Of a stretch of 64,000 bases of DNA, positions 45,684-54,028 are shown in pieces (positions within the stretch are counted from its first letter, which is position 1; the number at the start of each line of letters is the position of its first letter). The notes beneath the pieces were generated by a model. It was given only the letters and a program-made list of their open reading frames with translations, searched no databases and was not told the DNA's origin. Source of the stretch: Haloarcula sp. CBA1129 (GTDB taxonomy: Archaea; Halobacteriota; Halobacteria; Halobacteriales; Haloarculaceae); contig NZ_RKSM01000001.1 of NCBI RefSeq assembly GCF_008729015.1, positions 1,426,001 through 1,490,000 on the forward strand, written 5' to 3'. Both the position numbers and the translations under genes were made by a program.

Positions 45684-47582
45684 ATGACAGACAACGAACT
45701 AATCTGGCGAATCGCCGGTGGTTCCGGTGACGGAATCGACTCGACAAGCCAGAACTTTGCGAAGGCCTTGATGTGGTCGGGGCTGAACGTGTTCACACAC
45801 CGTCATTACCCGTCGCGTATCCGCGGCGGCCACACGTACGTAGAAGTACGTGCCAAAGACGAGCCAGTACAGTCCCGCGGGGACGGCTACAACTTCCTGC
45901 TGGCACTGGGTGACTCCTTCGCCCGAAACCCACAGGAAGAGGCCTACTACGGCAAAGAGGAGCTCAAACCGCTGTACGAGAACTTCGACGACCTCCGTGA
46001 GGGCGGCGTCTTGCTGTACGACGAGGGGCTACTCGACGACGAGGACGTCGACGAGATCGGTCTCGAAGAAGCCGCCGAGGAGAACAACTGGCACGTCGTC
46101 CCGATGGACCTCCGCGGTATCGCCAAGGAACACGGCCGCGAGATCATGCGGAACACGGCCGGTATCGGCGCGACTGCGGCCATTCTCGACATCAGCACCG
46201 ACGAGTTCGAGAAGCTCATCAAACAGAACATGAGCGGCGACATGCAGGAGGCGAACCTCAACGTCCTGCACGACGCCTACGAAGCCGCCAGCGAACTCGA
46301 CATCGATCACGACATCGAGGTCCCCGAGGACTCTCACGACGAGGAGCAGGTCATTCTCTCGGGCTCGAACGCGATCTCATACGGCGCAATCGACGAGGGC
46401 TGTCGCTTCATCTCGGGCTACCCCATGACTCCGTGGACCGACGTGTTCACCATCATGTCACAGCACCTGCCCGAGTTCGGTGGCATCTCCGAACAGGTCG
46501 AGGACGAGATCGCCGCCGCCGCGCTGGCGCTCGGTGCGTCCCACGCCGGCGTGAAGGCCATGTCCGGGTCCTCCGGCGGTGGCTTCGCGCTGATGTCCGA
46601 ACCGCTCGGACTGGCAGAGATGACCGAAACGCCGCTCGTACTTGTCGAAGCGATGCGGGCCGGTCCCTCGACGGGGATGCCGACCAAGCCCGAACAGGCG
46701 GACCTCGAACACGTCCTGTACACGTCACAGGGTGACTCCGCCCGCGTCGTGTTCGCACCGGCGAACATCCGCGAGTGTTACACGCAGACTCGCTCTGCGT
46801 TCCGCATCGCCTACGAGTACCAGATCCCGGCTATCGTCATCTACGACCAGAAGATTCAGGGCGAACTCCGGAATCTCCCGGCCAGCCACTTCGACGAGGA
46901 ACCGAACGCCGACCCCGGCGCGGTCCTCACCGAAGAGGAGATTCAGGACGCGGCACACCACTCCTCCGGGAAGTTCCAGCGGTTCCTCCACGAACCCGAG
47001 GACGGCTCGAACGTCAGCCCGCGCTCCGTGCCGGGCCAGAAGGACGGCCGCTTCCTCGCGACCGGGAACGAGCACAACCCGTCCGGGCACATCAGCGAGG
47101 ACCCCGAGAACCGAATCGCGCAGATGAACCGTCGGCTCAACAAGCTCGACGACATCCGTGCTGATCTGGACGAAAACACGTCTCACCAGACCTACCACGG
47201 ACCCGACGAGGCCGACTACGGCATCCTCGTGTGGGGTAGCCAGCAAGGGACCGTCTTCGAGGCCGTCGACCGACTCAACGAGAACGGTCACTCCGTGAAG
47301 GCACTGGGCGTCTCCGACATGGCTCCGTATCCGAAGGAGGAAGTCTCCGAATGGCTCGAATCAGTCGACGAGGCGCTCGTCGTCGAGATGAACGCCACGG
47401 CCCAGTTCCGCGGCCTGACCCAGAAGGAACTCGGCAAGTACGGTGACAAGATGTCGAGCCTCCTGAAGTACAACGGCAACCCCTTCGAGCCCGCCGAGAT
47501 CGTCGACGGGTTCGAGTCCAGCATCGACGGCGAGGAACTCGCCGCGAGCAACATGAAGTACGTCCCCGCGGCAGGTGACTAA
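45684..47582 (+). CDS. porA: 2-oxoacid:ferredoxin oxidoreductase alpha subunit (fused gamma-alpha)
   Basis: 632 residues. The N-terminal gamma-type domain (about 1-190) begins LIWRIAGGSGDGIDSTSQNFA. The alpha domain (about 215-430) has the pyrimidine-binding region GCRFISGYPMTPWTDVFTIM and EDEIAAAALALGASHAGVKA. A C-terminal transketolase-like domain completes it. With the downstream beta subunit it decarboxylates a 2-oxoacid to acyl-CoA, reducing ferredoxin. The 632/312 pair matches my memory of halobacterial pyruvate oxidoreductase, but 2-oxoglutarate (Kor) specificity cannot be excluded. Confidence 0.9.
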   Translation: MTDNELIWRIAGGSGDGIDSTSQNFAKALMWSGLNVFTHRHYPSRIRGGHTYVEVRAKDEPVQSRGDGYNFLLALGDSFARNPQEEAYYGKEELKPLYENFDDLREGGVLLYDEGLLDDEDVDEIGLEEAAEENNWHVVPMDLRGIAKEHGREIMRNTAGIGATAAILDISTDEFEKLIKQNMSGDMQEANLNVLHDAYEAASELDIDHDIEVPEDSHDEEQVILSGSNAISYGAIDEGCRFISGYPMTPWTDVFTIMSQHLPEFGGISEQVEDEIAAAALALGASHAGVKAMSGSSGGGFALMSEPLGLAEMTETPLVLVEAMRAGPSTGMPTKPEQADLEHVLYTSQGDSARVVFAPANIRECYTQTRSAFRIAYEYQIPAIVIYDQKIQGELRNLPASHFDEEPNADPGAVLTEEEIQDAAHHSSGKFQRFLHEPEDGSNVSPRSVPGQKDGRFLATGNEHNPSGHISEDPENRIAQMNRRLNKLDDIRADLDENTSHQTYHGPDEADYGILVWGSQQGTVFEAVDRLNENGHSVKALGVSDMAPYPKEEVSEWLESVDEALVVEMNATAQFRGLTQKELGKYGDKMSSLLKYNGNPFEPAEIVDGFESSIDGEELAASNMKYVPAAGD

Positions 47583-47585
47583 CCA

Positions 47586-48524
47586 ATGAGTGCATTCTCA
47601 GCAATCAACGAAGAACGCGAGATCGAGCGCGACGAGTTCACACCCGGTATCGAACCGCAGGCGACTTGGTGTCCGGGCTGTGGCGACTTCGGCGTCCTCA
47701 AAGCGCTCAAGCAGGCCATGCCGGAGGTCGGCAAGAACCCCGACGAAGTCGCGCTGTTTACCGGTATCGGCTGTTCCGGGAAGCTCAACAGCTACTTCAA
47801 CAGCTATGGCTTCCACACCATCCACGGCCGCTCGCTGCCCGTCGCCCGGGCCGCGAAGCTCGCCAACCCCAACCTCGAAGTCATTGCGGCCGGCGGGGAC
47901 GGCGACGGCTACGGTATCGGTGGGAACCACACCATCCACACGGCCCGTGAAAACCACGATATGACCTATATCGTGTTCAACAACGAGATTTTCGGGCTGA
48001 CCAAGGGCCAGACCTCGCCGACGTCGCCGAAGGGCCACAAGTCCAAGACACAGCCCCACGGCTCGGCGAAGTCGCCGATCCGCCCCCTGTCCCAGCAGCT
48101 CAACGCCGGCGCGACCTATATCGCCCGCACCGCTGCTGTCAACCCGAACCAGGCCAAGGAAATCATCGCCGAAGCCATCGAACATGACGGCTTCGCGCAT
48201 ATCGATTTCCTCACCCAGTGTCCGACGTGGAACAAGGACGCGAAACACTACGTCCCGTACACGGACGTCCAGCAGTCAGACGAGTTCGACTTCGACGTCT
48301 CGGACCGCGCGGAAGCCGCCGAGATGATGCGAAAGACCGAGGAACGCCTGTACGAGGGCGAAGTGCTGACCGGTCGGATGTACATCGAAGACGAGCGCCC
48401 CTCCTACGGCGAGGAGAAGCGCCAGATCGGTGAGATGCCCGAGGAGCCGCTTGCAGAGCGGTACTTCGACGAGGACGCAGAGTGGGAGCGAACCTACGAC
48501 AACCTCCTCGAACACCACAAATAA
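47586..48524 (+). CDS. porB: 2-oxoacid:ferredoxin oxidoreductase beta subunit
   Basis: 312 residues, starting 3 nt after porA ends. Thiamine diphosphate-binding motif: AAGGDGDGYGIGGNHTIHTA, then YIVFNNEIFGLTKGQTSPTS. Cluster-type cysteines lie in TWCPGCGDFGVL and GIGCSGKLN. It carries TPP and a [4Fe-4S] cluster and pairs with the alpha subunit. No separate delta ferredoxin-like subunit is adjacent, consistent with the two-subunit halobacterial enzyme that uses a soluble 2Fe-2S ferredoxin. Confidence 0.93.
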   Translation: MSAFSAINEEREIERDEFTPGIEPQATWCPGCGDFGVLKALKQAMPEVGKNPDEVALFTGIGCSGKLNSYFNSYGFHTIHGRSLPVARAAKLANPNLEVIAAGGDGDGYGIGGNHTIHTARENHDMTYIVFNNEIFGLTKGQTSPTSPKGHKSKTQPHGSAKSPIRPLSQQLNAGATYIARTAAVNPNQAKEIIAEAIEHDGFAHIDFLTQCPTWNKDAKHYVPYTDVQQSDEFDFDVSDRAEAAEMMRKTEERLYEGEVLTGRMYIEDERPSYGEEKRQIGEMPEEPLAERYFDEDAEWERTYDNLLEHHK

Positions 48525-48609
48525 GGGTCGCTACCGGTCTTCGGACACCACCTCGAACGTGGGTTTCCGGTTCGGAAGATATTTTTTCATGCACCGAAAA
48601 GATTAGTCC

Positions 48610-49038
48610 ATGAGTGCCGAGTCTACGGAGCGTCGAATCCTGTCGGTCCTTGAAGAGGACGCACAGGCCTCGTACGCAGAAATCGCGGAGCGAGCCGACG
48701 TATCGAAGCCAACAGTCCGGAAATACATCCAGAAACTCGAAGAGGAGGGCGTCATCGTCGGCTACTCAGCCGATGTCGACCCGAAGAAGCTGGCGGGCCA
48801 GTCGATTGCCCTAGTCGGCATCGACATCGCGAGCGATTGCTACGTCGAGGCCACGCGGAACCTCAAGGAGATTCCGGAGATGGAAGAACTGTACACGTCC
48901 AGTGGTGACCACATGCTGATGGCGGAAGTCCGAGCGATGGACGGGGACTCGTTGGCGGACGTCATCGAAGACAAGATTCTCGCGCTCGACGGTGTTACCG
49001 CCGCGCATCCGTCGTTTCTCCAAGAACGGCTGAAGTAA
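48610..49038 (+). CDS. Lrp/AsnC family transcriptional regulator
   Basis: 142 residues. The N-terminal winged helix is ILSVLEEDAQASYAEIAERADVSKPTVRKYIQKLEEEGVI (HTH about 20-45). The C-terminal RAM domain has ALVGIDIASDCYVEATRNLKEI and a YTSSGDHMLMAEVRA strand. It sits 85 nt after the oxidoreductase beta gene on the same strand and may sense an amino acid or oxoacid linked to that enzyme. Confidence 0.9.
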   Translation: MSAESTERRILSVLEEDAQASYAEIAERADVSKPTVRKYIQKLEEEGVIVGYSADVDPKKLAGQSIALVGIDIASDCYVEATRNLKEIPEMEELYTSSGDHMLMAEVRAMDGDSLADVIEDKILALDGVTAAHPSFLQERLK

Positions 49039-49073
49039 CGGGTTTTTAGACGCTCCAGCGCTGACTGCACGGT

Positions 49074-50795
49074 ATGCTTTCTCGGCTGGTGCTCGGACTC
49101 GGGCCGATGGCCGCGGACCTTCTCGACGCGATTAGCGACGACCGTGGCGAGCTGGCAGTCGTGACCCAAGACGAGCACCGTGCTGAAACGCTTCGAGCGG
49201 ACGGCATCAACGTCCTCGAAGCCGACCAGACTGACCCAGCTGTTCTCACGGACCTCGATATCAGACCCGAGAGCGTCATCGTCGCCAGCGAGGACCCCGG
49301 ACGGAACGTTGACGCGGCGACGGCCGCGCGTGACTGTTTTCACGACGCGTTCCTCCTCGCCTACGCCGGCCACGACGCGACGGCGGACCAGCGCGACCGA
49401 CTCGACAGCACGGCGGACCGGCTGGTCACGCCGGAGGCAGTCGTCACCGACTACGTCACCCAATCGGGCGGTGACGAAGGAACGCGGACCCGCCAACTCC
49501 ATCAGGTACTGCGAGACATCGATGGCCACCTCGCCATCGTCACACACGACAACCCCGACCCTGACGCGATTGCCAGCGCTGTCGCGCTTGAGGTGCTGGC
49601 GGAACGGGCCGATTGCGAGGTGACGATCTGCTATTACGGGGAGATTTCCCATCAGGAGAACCGGGCGTTCGTCAACCTTCTCGAATTCGACCTCCGGAGT
49701 CTCGATGCCGATTCGCCGGCTGAACTAGAAGCGTTCGACGCGTTCGCGCTGGTCGACCACTCCAGAGCCGGTGTCAACGACCAGCTCCCGCCGGAGACCC
49801 CTATCGACATCGTTATTGACCACCATCCACCGCGTGTCCCAATCGAAGCCCGTTTCGTCGATCTCCGGAGCGGCGTCGGGGCGACGAGCACATTGCTCGT
49901 CGACTATCTCAAGCGGTTCAACATCGACATTCCGACGCCCATCGCGACGGGCCTGCTCTTTGGCATTCAGGTCGATACGAAGGACTTCCGCCGGGAGGTC
50001 GCCGCTGCTGACTTCGAGGCCGCAGCACATCTCGTGACGAACGCCGACATGGCGACGCTCCAGCGTATCGAAGACCCGAGTGTGAGCCCGGAGACGCTGT
50101 CGGTCATCGGCCGTGCAATTGCAAACCGCGAACAGGAGGGGTCGGTGCTCCTGACCGGTGTCGGCGAAATAAGTGACCGCGACGCGCTCGCACAGGCGGC
50201 CGACAGGCTGCTCGACCTCGAAGGCGTACAGGCGACGATGGTGTATGGCGTCGTCGACGAGACGATCTACGCCTCCGCACGGGCGCGCGGAGCGGACATC
50301 GACCTCGGCGAGGCCCTGCGCGACGCCTTCGGGCAGATCGGGTCCGCGGGCGGTCACGCCGATATGGCGGGCGCACAGATCGACGTGGGGATGATCACCG
50401 TCGATGATCGTGAGGAGTCGCTGGAGGAGATCGTTCGTTCTATCGTTTCAGACCGGTTTCTCGACGCCATCCAGTCACGGTCCCATCGATTGCTCGGGCG
50501 CGTCTACGCCCGCACCGACTACGACGTAGCTGCGTTCACGGAATCGACAGCGCTCGGCCGGGACGGCGAGGATACTATCGCGACGGCTGGCGACGCGCCT
50601 GAAGACTCGGTTGACGGCCCGGCCGGGGACTGGAACAGCGACGTGATGCGTCTGGAAAACGGCGATGAGGCCGAGGGTGACACCGACGAGCCAGCACAGG
50701 CGGACGACACGGCTGACCCAACGGACGACAAGTCAGAACACGGGGACGACAGCCCGGAGACGCTCGTCGAACCCGACGACAACGAGCCGTCGTAA
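49074..50795 (+). CDS. TrkA-N/DHH-DHHA1 phosphoesterase fusion
   Basis: 573 residues. A Rossmann-type TrkA-N domain (about 1-115; LVLGLGPMAADLLDAI) is followed by a DHH phosphoesterase. Motif I is VTHDNPDPDAIASAVALE, the VDHSRAG strand is motif II, IVIDHHPPRVP supplies the DHH, and GSAGGHADMAGAQI is DHHA1. An acidic tail (about 500-573) is probably disordered. The family cleaves phosphodiesters, including nanoRNA and cyclic dinucleotides; in this fusion the RCK-like domain could sense a nucleotide. It is followed 38 nt later by a CBS-domain gene. Confidence 0.92.
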   Translation: MLSRLVLGLGPMAADLLDAISDDRGELAVVTQDEHRAETLRADGINVLEADQTDPAVLTDLDIRPESVIVASEDPGRNVDAATAARDCFHDAFLLAYAGHDATADQRDRLDSTADRLVTPEAVVTDYVTQSGGDEGTRTRQLHQVLRDIDGHLAIVTHDNPDPDAIASAVALEVLAERADCEVTICYYGEISHQENRAFVNLLEFDLRSLDADSPAELEAFDAFALVDHSRAGVNDQLPPETPIDIVIDHHPPRVPIEARFVDLRSGVGATSTLLVDYLKRFNIDIPTPIATGLLFGIQVDTKDFRREVAAADFEAAAHLVTNADMATLQRIEDPSVSPETLSVIGRAIANREQEGSVLLTGVGEISDRDALAQAADRLLDLEGVQATMVYGVVDETIYASARARGADIDLGEALRDAFGQIGSAGGHADMAGAQIDVGMITVDDREESLEEIVRSIVSDRFLDAIQSRSHRLLGRVYARTDYDVAAFTESTALGRDGEDTIATAGDAPEDSVDGPAGDWNSDVMRLENGDEAEGDTDEPAQADDTADPTDDKSEHGDDSPETLVEPDDNEPS

Positions 50796-50833
50796 GCGAG
50801 CCTTTTTTGCCGTCGGTCGAGAACATCGCGCCG

Positions 50834-51625
50834 ATGGAGGAATCGAGTCGACCGACGGTCGGAGACTACATGACACGCGAGGTTGCCACCGTCGAACTCG
50901 ACGACACTGTCGGGGAGGTCGCCCGACGTATCGCTGCTGACGACAAATTCAGCGGGTTTCCGGTGACAGACGGCCGCCGCGTCGAAGGGTTCGTCAGCGC
51001 GCGGGACCTGTTGCTCGCTGAGGACCACGAGCCGATGTTCCGGGTGATGTCCGACGACATCCTCGTGGCCCACCCGGATATGGCCGTTCAGGACACCGCC
51101 CGCGTCATCCTGCGGTCGGGCATCCAGAAGCTCCCGGTCGTCGACGACGCCGGCCACCTCGTCGGGATCATCTCAAACGCTGACGTGATCCGCTCCCAGA
51201 TCGAGCGGGCGACCCCGGGGAAGGTAGACAAGCTCGGCCGGACGCTGGAGAACATCCACGGCATCTCGACACACGAGGACCGCCGAGAGATAAATATCGA
51301 CGACTTGACCCCGACACAGACGACGGTGTACGCCGACGAACTCGAAGGGCGGGTGTACGAACTCGAACGTGGGCTGGCAGAACCACTCGTCGTCATCGAC
51401 AACGGCGGGGACCTCCTGCTGGCGGACGGCCACCACCGCGTGAAAGCCGCTGCGCGGCTCGATATCGACGAGATGGACGCCTACGTCATCGTCCTCGACG
51501 AGACGGTCGAACTCGGGATGGCCGAGACGGCCGCAGACTCCGATCTGGAGTCGATCGGTGATATCGAAGTCGTCGACTACGCACACCACCCGCTCGTTCA
51601 AACGACGGAACGACTCCAAGACTAG
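50834..51625 (+). CDS. Tandem CBS-domain protein with ParB-like C-terminus
   Basis: 263 residues from the ATG at 50834; a TTG nine codons upstream in a T-run is unlikely. The two CBS motifs are about 10-65 (YMTREVATVELDDTVGEVA) and 70-130 (VQDTARVILRSGIQKLPVVDD). The C-terminal half carries a ParB-like motif (EPLVVIDNGGDLLLADGHHRVKAA), resembling the GxHR nucleotide-binding patch of ParB/Srx folds. CBS pairs bind adenine nucleotides. With the upstream DHH enzyme it could form a nucleotide-sensing unit, an inference. Confidence 0.85.
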   Translation: MEESSRPTVGDYMTREVATVELDDTVGEVARRIAADDKFSGFPVTDGRRVEGFVSARDLLLAEDHEPMFRVMSDDILVAHPDMAVQDTARVILRSGIQKLPVVDDAGHLVGIISNADVIRSQIERATPGKVDKLGRTLENIHGISTHEDRREINIDDLTPTQTTVYADELEGRVYELERGLAEPLVVIDNGGDLLLADGHHRVKAAARLDIDEMDAYVIVLDETVELGMAETAADSDLESIGDIEVVDYAHHPLVQTTERLQD

Positions 51626-51699
51626 CCTCGGGTGCGTGGTTGACGGTAGCACCCCACTTTCCCCGAACCTTCTTACTAAATCATGACATACACGGAAGC

Positions 51700-53403
51700 A
51701 TGTTCGACGAGTCGGACCTCCAGCGCATCCGCGAGCAGAAAGACGAGTGGGAAGCCGAGACACTGGACCCCGTACTGGACGCCTACGGCGAACGCAAAGA
51801 GCAGTTCGCGACGGTCTCAAACCTCGATGTAGACCGACTGTACACGCCGCTCGACGTCGATGACCTCGATTACGAGGAAGACATCGGCTTCCCCGGAGAG
51901 GAGCCATTCACACGCGGCGTCTATCCGACGATGTACCGCGGCCGGCAGTGGACCATGCGGCAGTTCGCGGGCTTCGGCACCGCCGACGAGACCAACGAGC
52001 GGTTCCACTATCTCATCGACGAGGGCCAGACGGGGCTGTCGACGGCTTTCGATATGCCGACGCTGATGGGGATCGACTCAGACGATGTGATGGCCGACGG
52101 CGAGGTGGGCAAAGAGGGTGTCGCCGTCGACACGCTGGCAGACATGGAGCGGCTGTTCGACGGCATCGATCTCGATGAGGTGTCGACCTCGTTTACGATC
52201 AATCCCAGCGCTCCCGTCATCTACGCGATGTACATCGCGCTGGCCGACCAGCAGGGGGTCTCGCGTGAGGAGATTCGAGGGACCCTCCAGAACGACATGT
52301 TCAAGGAGTTTATCGCACAGAAAGAGTGGGTCATCCCGCCGGAGCCATCGCTGAAGCTCGTCACCGACACCATCGAATTCGCCAGTCAGGAGACCCCGAA
52401 GTTCAAGCCCATATCCGTGTCGGGGTATCACATTCGGGAGGCCGGCTCGACAGCCGTACAGGAACTCGCCTTCACGCTCGCGGACGGTTTCGCATACGTC
52501 GAGGACTGCCTGAACCGCGGGATGGCCGTCGACGAGTTCGCCCCACAGTTGTCCTTTTTCTTCAATTCGCACAACTCAATGTTCGAGGAGATCGCGAAGT
52601 TCCGCGCAGCCCGGCGCATCTACGCCCGCGTGATGGACGACTGGTACGACGCGGAGGCCGACGCGAGCAAGCAGTTGAAGTTCCACACACAGACTGCAGG
52701 CCAGTCACTGACCGCCCAGCAGCCGCTGAACAACATCGTCCGCGTGACGATTCAGGCCCTCGCTGGCGTGCTGGGCGGGACCCAGAGTCTGCACACCAAC
52801 AGCTTCGACGAGGCGCTGGCGCTCCCATCCGAACAGGCGGTTCGGGTCGCTCTCCGGACACAGCAAATCATCGCGGAGGAGTCGGGAGCCGCCGACATCG
52901 TCGACCCGATGGGCGGCAGTTTCGCCATCGAGTCACTGACCGACGAGGTCGAAGAGAAGGCGATGGCCTACATCAACCACATCAGAGACGAACTCGGCGA
53001 CGGCTCGGTCCGCGACGGCGTCATTCAGGGGATTCAGGACGGCTACTTCCAGCGTGAGATTCAGGACGCCGCCTACGAGTACCAGCAGCGCGTCGAGAGC
53101 GAGTCAGAGGTCATGGTCGGCGTCAACAAGTACACTGTCGAGGAAGATACCGAACCCGAGATTCTAACCGTTGACGAGGATGTACAGGAGCGCCAGCGGG
53201 ACAAGCTTGCGACAGTCAAGGCAGAGCGCGACGACGCGGCCGTGGAAGCGGCACTCGACGAACTGCAGCAGGTGATCACCGACGGCGGGAACGTCATGCC
53301 CGTCATCATCGATGCGGTGAAAGCTTACGCGACCATGGGCGAGATCATGGCCGTCTTCGAGGCAGAATACGGGAGCTATCAGGAAACGGCCAGCGTCGCA
53401 TAA
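51700..53403 (+). CDS. mcmA1: Methylmalonyl-CoA mutase large (catalytic) subunit
   Basis: 567 residues from the ATG at 51700. The TIM-barrel substrate domain is complete: PTMYRGRQWTMRQFAGFG, DEGQTGLSTAFDMPTLMG, the SVSGYHIREAGSTAVQELAF block and PLNNIVRVTIQALAGVLGGTQSL. The cobalamin-binding (DxHxxG) domain is not part of this protein, as in archaea where it is a separate small subunit, not present in this window. It interconverts methylmalonyl-CoA and succinyl-CoA with adenosylcobalamin, fitting propionyl-CoA metabolism. Confidence 0.94.
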   Translation: MFDESDLQRIREQKDEWEAETLDPVLDAYGERKEQFATVSNLDVDRLYTPLDVDDLDYEEDIGFPGEEPFTRGVYPTMYRGRQWTMRQFAGFGTADETNERFHYLIDEGQTGLSTAFDMPTLMGIDSDDVMADGEVGKEGVAVDTLADMERLFDGIDLDEVSTSFTINPSAPVIYAMYIALADQQGVSREEIRGTLQNDMFKEFIAQKEWVIPPEPSLKLVTDTIEFASQETPKFKPISVSGYHIREAGSTAVQELAFTLADGFAYVEDCLNRGMAVDEFAPQLSFFFNSHNSMFEEIAKFRAARRIYARVMDDWYDAEADASKQLKFHTQTAGQSLTAQQPLNNIVRVTIQALAGVLGGTQSLHTNSFDEALALPSEQAVRVALRTQQIIAEESGAADIVDPMGGSFAIESLTDEVEEKAMAYINHIRDELGDGSVRDGVIQGIQDGYFQREIQDAAYEYQQRVESESEVMVGVNKYTVEEDTEPEILTVDEDVQERQRDKLATVKAERDDAAVEAALDELQQVITDGGNVMPVIIDAVKAYATMGEIMAVFEAEYGSYQETASVA

Positions 53404-53544
53404 CGGAGCACAAGCGCCGAACTATTGGCAGCCAGTCCAGACAGCCGCTCTACTGTAGTGGCCTTGTATTTTTCAGCGCTTCTGATTGTGTGGTCTGAGC
53501 AAATCGCTACCGATGTCGAGCAATGCGTGTCACTGGGACGCTAA

Positions 53545-53814
53545 TTACGAACTGGCTGTGTCGTCGATTCGCTCGGAGACGTACACGACGAGGCCGAGCA
53601 ACACGCCGAGGACGACACCGATAGTGACGAATCCGTAGACAGCGACGCCAAACGGTGTCGGCGGCAACGCGATGACGCCGAACAGTTCCGGTTGGAGGTC
53701 TTCGGGTCGGATACTGCCAAGTACGAACCCCATCACACCGGCGAGAACAACAATAGCAACGTACAGACGAAGGACAATTCCCTGTCCGGACCTGCCCTTG
53801 GCTTGCTCGGTCAT
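53545..53814 (-). CDS. Small two-helix membrane protein (DUF7520-like)
   Basis: 89 residues. After a polar start (MTEQAKGRSGQG) there are two helices, LYVAIVVLAGVMGFVLGS (about 17-34) and AVYGFVTIGVVLGVLLGLVVYV (about 58-79), with a short polar tail. It is divergent from the 30-residue protein and near the cytochrome oxidase gene on the same strand. A haloarchaeal membrane protein commonly near cox genes by my recollection. Function unknown. Confidence 0.75.
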   Translation of the reverse strand: MTEQAKGRSGQGIVLRLYVAIVVLAGVMGFVLGSIRPEDLQPELFGVIALPPTPFGVAVYGFVTIGVVLGVLLGLVVYVSERIDDTASS

Positions 53815-53872
53815 GTGGGAACAACGGCTCGGAGACGATTAGCCTTTTTCACTTCCACGCCGTAGCTACCCT

Positions 53873-53965
53873 ATGTCACAGAAGGAGCTGTTGTTTCTCG
53901 TCCTGACTGGAATCGCGCTTATGATGTTCGTGACGGCTATGGTACTTGTCTCCGGCGCAAGCTAA
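53873..53965 (+). CDS. 30-residue single-transmembrane protein
   Basis: A short frame ATG at 53873, TAA at 53963-53965, encoding MSQKELLFLVLTGIALMMFV followed by TAMVLVSGAS. It is essentially one transmembrane helix with a charged N-terminus (MSQKE). A T-rich agcctttttc lies about 30 nt upstream. Codons are normal for the genome. It is between the DUF7520-like gene and coxA, where tiny oxidase subunits often hide, but no family is recognised. Confidence 0.6.
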   Translation: MSQKELLFLVLTGIALMMFVTAMVLVSGAS

Positions 53966-54028
53966 CAGGCACTGTAATCTCGTCTGGCTACGAACGACAA
54001 AAGCAGGCTGAAACAGAATCCGGGGTGC

